A stretch of DNA of 64,000 nt from Streptomyces violaceoruber (GTDB taxonomy: Bacteria > Actinomycetota > Actinomycetes > Streptomycetales > Streptomycetaceae), in assembly GCF_033406955.1 (NCBI RefSeq), contig NZ_CP137734.1, positions 6,448,001-6,512,000 of the forward strand, given 5' to 3'. Position 1 is the first letter of the stretch. Each line of letters opens with the position of its first letter. Positions 59,550-64,000 of the stretch are shown one piece after another. The notes below the pieces were generated by a model. It did no database searches, was not told the origin of the DNA, and was given only the letters and a program-made list of their open reading frames with translations. Position numbers and translations under genes: made by a program.

Positions 59550-60438
59550 GCCCGTGATGGTGCCCGTGGGGGTGGTCGCCGTCGTCGTCGGGGTGGAAGT
59601 GCGGCTGCTGCGGCAGCCCCACCTTGTCCTCGAACCCCGGCAACGCGATCCGGTACACGCAGCTGTCGCAGTTCATCCGCAGGTCGCCGCCGACGGCCTC
59701 CTCGTACCGCTCCCACACCAGGTCGAGCAGCTCCGGCTCCGGACCGATCACGTCCGCCGACCGCACCTCGGTCTCCGGGTGCGCGGCGGCCCACTTTTCG
59801 GTCTGGTGCCGGACCCGGTCCGGGAGGATGCCGGTGAACAGGAAGTACGGCAGCACCACGACCCGCCGCGCCCCCAGCCGCACGCACCGCTCCAGGCCGC
59901 CGGGCACGTCCGGCTCCGCCAGCGACACGAACGCCGTCTCCACGCCCGCGTAACCGCGCCCCTCCCACAGCAGCCGCGCCGCCTTGAACACCTCGGCATT
60001 GGCGTCCGGGTCCGTCGAACCGCGCCCGACCAGCAGCACGGTCACCTCGGCCGGGTCCCAGGCCGGATCGACCGCCTCCGCCAGACGCCGCTCCAGCACC
60101 CGCAGCAGCCCGGGGTGCGGGCCCAGCGGGCGTCCGTAGGTGTACGTGATGCCGGGGTGGCGCTCCTTCTCGCGGGCCAGGGCCGCCGGGATGTCGCCCT
60201 TGGCGTGCCCGGCGGACACCAGCATCAGCGGCACCGCCGCGAACCGGCGCACCCCGCGCTCGACCAGCTCGGCGACCGCGTCGCCCAGCGGCGGCGGGGA
60301 CAGCTCGATGAAGCCGCCCGCGACGGGCAGCTCGGGATGGCGTCGGCCCAGTTCGCGCACGAAGTCGCGGAACGCCTCGGCTCCGGCCTCGTCCCGGGTG
60401 CCGTGTCCGGCGATGAGCAGGGCGGGCGGGGTCGTCAC
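59521..60438 (-). CDS. cbiX: Sirohydrochlorin cobaltochelatase-like protein
   Basis: 305 residues from GTG 60438, with GAGGAG upstream. Two CbiX halves: LLIAGHGTRDEAGAEAFRDF with PLMLVSAGHAKGDIPAAL, and VLLVGRGSTDPDANAEV with VLPYFLFTGILPDRV. The histidines of these loops bind the metal. NCDSCVYRIALPG is a Cys pair near the end, followed by a His-rich tail (PHGHHHGHGHAHSHAH) probably storing or delivering cobalt. It inserts Co into sirohydrochlorin. GTGA overlap with the upstream gene. Confidence 0.92.
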   Translation of the reverse strand: MTTPPALLIAGHGTRDEAGAEAFRDFVRELGRRHPELPVAGGFIELSPPPLGDAVAELVERGVRRFAAVPLMLVSAGHAKGDIPAALAREKERHPGITYTYGRPLGPHPGLLRVLERRLAEAVDPAWDPAEVTVLLVGRGSTDPDANAEVFKAARLLWEGRGYAGVETAFVSLAEPDVPGGLERCVRLGARRVVVLPYFLFTGILPDRVRHQTEKWAAAHPETEVRSADVIGPEPELLDLVWERYEEAVGGDLRMNCDSCVYRIALPGFEDKVGLPQQPHFHPDDDGDHPHGHHHGHGHAHSHAH

Positions 60439-62267
60439 AGGGTCTCCTCGGGGGTAGCGGATACGTCGCGTGCAGCGGACACGTCGGGTGCAGCGGGTAC
60501 GTCGGGTTCGGCGGACGCGTCGGGTACGTCGGGTTCGGCGGACACCTCGGCCGTCGGGGACGAGCCGGGCCTCTCGGCGGGCGGCGCGGTCTCGCGCGTC
60601 TGCCAGCGGTAGCCGCGCGGCGTCACCATGCGCCCGGCGATCTCCCGGGTCGCGGTGTTGCCCACCGTCACGACCGTCATCATGTCGACGGTCGCCGGGT
60701 CGAGAGCGGCGAGCGTGCACAGGCGGCTCGACTCGTCGGCGCGGGACGCGTTGCGCACCACACCCACCGGAGTCGTCGGCTCCCGGTGCTCCGCGAGGAT
60801 CGCCAGCGCCTTGGGCAGCTGCCAGTCGCGGCCCCGGCTGCGCGGGTTGTAGAACGTCACCACCAGGTCCGCCTCCGCCGCCGCCCGCACCCGCCGCTCG
60901 ATGACCTCCCACGGCGTGTGCAGGTCGGACAGGCTGATCGACACGTGGTCGTGGCCGAGCGGCGCGCCCAGGACCGCCCCGGCCGCCAGCGCCGCCGTCA
61001 CGCCCGGCACCCCGACCACGTCGATGTCGTCGGACGCCTCGGCCAGCGCCGGCGAGGCCATGGCGTACACCCCGGCGTCCCCGCTGCCGATCAGCGCGAC
61101 GGCGTGCCCGCGCCGCGCCTCCTCGACCGCGGTCCTGGCCCGCTCCTCCTCGGCGCCGAGCCCCGACTCCAGCACCCGGGTGCCGGGCCGCAGCAGGTCG
61201 CGGATCTGGTCGACGTACTGGTCGAGCCCGACCAGCACCGACGCCCGCCGCAGCTCCGCCCGCGCCCGCGGCGTCACCAGGTCCCGGGCGCCGGGCCCGA
61301 GCCCGACCACCGCGAGCCGTCCGCGCCCGGGACGCCGTACGACCGCGCAGGTCGCCATCGCGGGCACCGCCGCCGACTTCCGCTTGGGCACGAGCAGTTC
61401 GCCCCCGCGCACCAGCGCCGCCGCCTCCGCGACCGACGGGGTGCCCACGGCCGCGAGCGGCGCGTCCGAGGGGTTGGGGACCTCGACACCGGCCAACTCG
61501 TCGGCGGGGTGGGTCACCAGGGGCACCCCCAGCCGCCCCGCCGCCCCGACGATCCCGGGTTCCCCGGCCTTGGCGTCCACGGTGGCCAGCTCGGCGACCG
61601 ACGCGGCCGACAGCCCCGCCTCGCGCAGGGCGGCCTCCACCAGGCCGAGCACCTCGTCCACCGGCGCCCCCCTGGACGCGCCGACGCCGACGACCAGGGA
61701 CGGCGGCCGCAGGACGACCTCGCCCGCGGCCGGTTCCACCGCACGGTCCGTCACCCGGATCCCGTAGGCCCCTTCGGCGGCGACCGGCAGCGGCGGCAGC
61801 GGCCACGCCACCTCCGCCCGCAGCGCCACCGGCTCACCGTCCAGCAGGGCCCGCGACACTCCGGCGACGTCGCCCTCCACGGGCATCCCGAGCGTGTCCA
61901 GACCGGCCAGCCCGACCGCGTCGGTCGCCGTCGTCACCACCGGCTCCGCGCCCAGTACCTCGCCGACCGCACGGGCCAGTTCGTTGGCGCCGCCCCCGTG
62001 CCCGCCGACCAGCGACACGGCGAACCGCCCGCCCTCGTCGACGCACACCACACCGGGGTCGGTCCGCTTGTCGTCCAGCAGCGGCGCCACCAGCCGGACC
62101 ACGGCCCCGGTGGCCAGGAAGCACACCAGCCGCTCGCACTCGGCGAACGCGGACCGCACGGCGTCCCCGACGGGACCGTCGTACACCCGCGTGCGGTCCG
62201 GCCACGCCGCGGCCAGCCGGTCCCGCGCCGCCGCTCCCGCCGCCGTGGCGGAAATGAGGCCGATCAA
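60435..62267 (-). CDS. cobJ: Fused CbiG-CobJ (cobalt-precorrin-5A hydrolase and precorrin-3B C17-methyltransferase)
   Basis: 610 residues from TTG 62267, with AAGGAG seven bases upstream. Residues 1-320 are CbiG: CFLATGAVVRLVAPLLDDK, VSLVGGHGGGANELAR and a C-terminal part with VVGVGASRGAPVDEV. Residues about 330-570 are the SAM-dependent CobJ/CbiH: AVVGLGPGARDLVTPRAR, ALIGSGDAGVYAMASPAL, VPGVTAALAAGAVLGAPLGH and DLVVTFYNPRSRGRDW. The last 45 residues are a low-complexity tail of AEPDVP and AAPDVS repeats. The fusion is known in actinobacteria. Confidence 0.92.
   Translation of the reverse strand: MIGLISATAAGAAARDRLAAAWPDRTRVYDGPVGDAVRSAFAECERLVCFLATGAVVRLVAPLLDDKRTDPGVVCVDEGGRFAVSLVGGHGGGANELARAVGEVLGAEPVVTTATDAVGLAGLDTLGMPVEGDVAGVSRALLDGEPVALRAEVAWPLPPLPVAAEGAYGIRVTDRAVEPAAGEVVLRPPSLVVGVGASRGAPVDEVLGLVEAALREAGLSAASVAELATVDAKAGEPGIVGAAGRLGVPLVTHPADELAGVEVPNPSDAPLAAVGTPSVAEAAALVRGGELLVPKRKSAAVPAMATCAVVRRPGRGRLAVVGLGPGARDLVTPRARAELRRASVLVGLDQYVDQIRDLLRPGTRVLESGLGAEEERARTAVEEARRGHAVALIGSGDAGVYAMASPALAEASDDIDVVGVPGVTAALAAGAVLGAPLGHDHVSISLSDLHTPWEVIERRVRAAAEADLVVTFYNPRSRGRDWQLPKALAILAEHREPTTPVGVVRNASRADESSRLCTLAALDPATVDMMTVVTVGNTATREIAGRMVTPRGYRWQTRETAPPAERPGSSPTAEVSAEPDVPDASAEPDVPAAPDVSAARDVSATPEETL
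60455..60550 (-). repeat. 18-bp repeats encoding the C-terminal tail of the CbiG-CobJ protein
   Basis: Units resembling GCAGCGGACACGTCGGGT follow one another about five times, with some split into 12+18. They encode Asp-Val/Ala-Pro-rich hexapeptides. The tail extends past the methyltransferase fold and its length is likely to vary between strains. Confidence 0.75.
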
Positions 62268-63505
62268 GGGGCAACTCCTTCGGTACGGCCGTGCGGCCTG
62301 ACGCCCCACAGCAGGAAGACGGGATTGGTGGCCGCGAGCCGGGTCACGTCCCCCGGCAGCGGCGCGAGCCGCGAGGACTGCAGCAGCACCCCGTCGCAGT
62401 CCAGACCGGCGCCGAGCAGCGCCTCGCGGGCCGCCGGCACCCGGTCGAGCGCGGCCACGGCGACGACCACCGAGCGCCGGGCCCGCCGCGCGCACTCGGC
62501 GACGATCGAAGGCAGCTCGCGCCCGCCGCCGCCCACGAACACCGCGTCCGGGACCTCGTCCAGCCCGGCCAGCACCGCGGGCGCCGCCCCGTGCACCACC
62601 CGCACGTCGACACCGTGCGCGGCGGCGTTGGCGCGGACCCGCCCGACACCGTCCGGCGTCCGCTCGACGGCGGTGACGGCGGCACCCAGCCGCGCGCACT
62701 CCACCGCCACGGACCCGGAACCGGCGCCGACGTCCCACACCAGGTCGCCCGGGCGCGGCCCCAGACGGGCCAGGGCCAGCGCCCGCACCTCGAACTTGGT
62801 GATCATCGAGTCCCGGTGCGTGAACGCGTCCTCGGCCAGCGCCCACCCGGCGGGCCCGGGGCGCACCCCCGCGAGGGCCCGCACCGGCCCCAGCGCCCGC
62901 GCCCCGTCCAGGCACAGCACCACGCTCACCGCCGTACCCCAGTCCCGGCCGGCGGCCTCGGCGGGCGTCACCCGCTCCACCCGCTCCTCGGCCGAGCCCA
63001 GTGCGGAGGCGACGACGAACACCCGCCCGTCGTCCCGCAACGCGGCCCCCAGCTCCGCCGGACCCGCCCCGGGACCGGTCAGCACGGCCACCTTCGGGTG
63101 CGCCCGGCACACGTTCACCGCCGTCCGCAGGTCCCGCCCGTGCGCGCTCGCCACCACGGCGTCGTCCCACGGCAGCCCCACCCGCGCGAAGGCCGCCGCG
63201 ACGGAGGACACCCCGGCCCGCACGTCCAGCCGCTCCGGTCCGAACCGCTCGGCCAGCGCCCGCACGATCCCGAAGAACCCCGGATCACCGGAGGCCAGCA
63301 CGGTCACCGGCCGCCCCCGGGCGACGTACTCCGCGACCGTGTCCAGGGCGGGCGCCAACGCCCCGAGGACCACCGTCCGGACCCCCTCCGGCAGCCGTAC
63401 GGCGTCCAGGTGCCGACGTCCGCCGACGACCAGTTCCGCGCCCGCGGCGACGTCCCCGGCGGGAGCCGCACCGGAGGCGGCCCCCACCCCGACCACGGTG
63501 ATCAC
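62264..63505 (-). CDS. cobL: Precorrin-6Y C5,15-methyltransferase (CobL, CbiE-CbiT fusion)
   Basis: 413 residues from GTG 63505. The CbiE half has VITVVGVGAASG, TVLASGDPGFFGIV and WDDAVVASAHGRDL. The CbiT half has AFTHRDSMITKFEVRALALA, DLVWDVGAGSGSVAVECARL (SAM site) and DAVFVGGGGRELPSI. It methylates C5 and C15 and decarboxylates. Four-base overlaps on both sides (63502-63505 and 62264-62267) show strict coupling. Confidence 0.93.
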   Translation of the reverse strand: MITVVGVGAASGAAPAGDVAAGAELVVGGRRHLDAVRLPEGVRTVVLGALAPALDTVAEYVARGRPVTVLASGDPGFFGIVRALAERFGPERLDVRAGVSSVAAAFARVGLPWDDAVVASAHGRDLRTAVNVCRAHPKVAVLTGPGAGPAELGAALRDDGRVFVVASALGSAEERVERVTPAEAAGRDWGTAVSVVLCLDGARALGPVRALAGVRPGPAGWALAEDAFTHRDSMITKFEVRALALARLGPRPGDLVWDVGAGSGSVAVECARLGAAVTAVERTPDGVGRVRANAAAHGVDVRVVHGAAPAVLAGLDEVPDAVFVGGGGRELPSIVAECARRARRSVVVAVAALDRVPAAREALLGAGLDCDGVLLQSSRLAPLPGDVTRLAATNPVFLLWGVRPHGRTEGVAP

Positions 63506-64000
63506 GTGCTCGCACCCCGCGAGCGCAGTTCCCGGCGCGCCTCGGGGTCGGCCTTGCGATAGCCGTGGAAGTGCCCCGGGTGGTAGAGGTGCGAGCGGGT
63601 GCCGTGCGCGTCGAGGGCCGGGCCGACCAGGAACAGGGTGTGCTTCCAGAGCCTGTGCTCCTTGACCGTCTCCTCCAGGGTCCCGATCGTGCACCGCACG
63701 ACCAGCTCCTCCGGCCAGGTCGCCTGGTAGGCGACGACCACCGGGGTCTCGGTCGGGTAGCCGCCCTCCAGCAGCTCCCGCACCAGCTGGCCGCTGCGGG
63801 CCGCCGACAGGAAGACCGCCATCGTCGTGCCGTGCTTGGCGAACTCGCGGACCTCCTCCCCGGGCGGCATCGGCGTCTTGCCCCCGCCGAGCCGGGTGAG
63901 GACCACGGACTGCGCGACCTCCGGGATGGTCAGCTCGCGCTGCGCGAGCGCGGCCACGGCCGAGAACGCGGAGACGCCGGGCACCACCTCGGTCGCGACA
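63502..64000 (-). CDS. cobM: Precorrin-4 C11-methyltransferase (partial, runs off the end)
   Basis: The C-terminal 166 residues are present and the gene continues beyond 64000. VVPGVSAFSAVAALAQRELT, VVLTRLGGGKTPMPPGEEV, TMAVFLSAARSGQLVRELL and VAYQATWPEELVVRCTIGTL are CobM signatures. It methylates C11 on the way to the corrin ring. It is the upstream member of this operon in the window. Confidence 0.93.
   Translation of the reverse strand, partial: VATEVVPGVSAFSAVAALAQRELTIPEVAQSVVLTRLGGGKTPMPPGEEVREFAKHGTTMAVFLSAARSGQLVRELLEGGYPTETPVVVAYQATWPEELVVRCTIGTLEETVKEHRLWKHTLFLVGPALDAHGTRSHLYHPGHFHGYRKADPEARRELRSRGAST

Overview
The window has the very high GC content, GTG/TTG starts, four-base ATGA/GTGA gene overlaps, Tat-exported enzymes and gene content of a Streptomyces chromosome. 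The stretch with ectABCD, an LAETG-anchored protein and a cobalamin cluster resembles, from memory, the conserved SCO18xx region of S. coelicolor. I see no prophage, insertion sequence, CRISPR array, rRNA or genuine tRNA gene.

Region 1 (1-14.8 kb) covers stress, RNA and conflict functions. It starts with a secreted nuclease and a PhoX-like phosphatase with a probable PHO box. Three tandem structured RNAs follow (5546-5930). I read them as Y RNAs: two YrlA-type RNAs, which are circularly permuted tRNA mimics, flank one short canonical Y RNA. They sit directly upstream of a Ro60/TROVE gene. After a TetR regulator come two translationally coupled minus-strand genes, a TIR-STAND-TPR-TIR protein and a dual-TIR protein, which share a similar C-terminal adaptor-like domain. 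A double TerD gene lies just beyond them. The Y RNA array and the TIR pair are the most interesting content of the window.

Region 2 (15-40 kb) is a pectin, uronate and pentose utilisation island. It holds a polyol-type ABC transporter with dehydrogenase and DeoR regulator, then uronate dehydrogenase divergent from 5-dehydro-4-deoxyglucarate dehydratase. A long GntR-led operon follows: a DHDPS-family aldolase/dehydratase, a sugar-acid dehydratase, ABC permeases, a Gfo/Idh/MocA oxidoreductase, a DUF6807 protein, a GH43 glycosidase and a solute-binding protein. Three exported pectin enzymes close it (acetylesterase, pectate lyase, pectin methylesterase). Neither transporter has its own ATPase. 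Both sugar-acid routes would end at 2-oxoglutarate semialdehyde, and the dehydrogenase for that product is at 45.5-47 kb beside an IclR regulator. A shared operator-like motif links that locus to the uronate genes.

Region 3 (40-49.7 kb) is mixed housekeeping: a HAD phosphatase, an ECF sigma factor with partner membrane protein, a penicillin-binding protein, a decayed LuxR-type regulator, a GNAT enzyme, a DsbA-like oxidoreductase and a class V aminotransferase.

Region 4 (49.7-64 kb) holds ectABCD (ectoine and hydroxyectoine), a second class V aminotransferase, an amidohydrolase, the LAETG-anchored protein, a block of roughly 190-bp tandem repeats, and a tightly overlapping cobalamin operon (cobC-like, cbiX, cbiG-cobJ fusion, cobL, and cobM running off the end).
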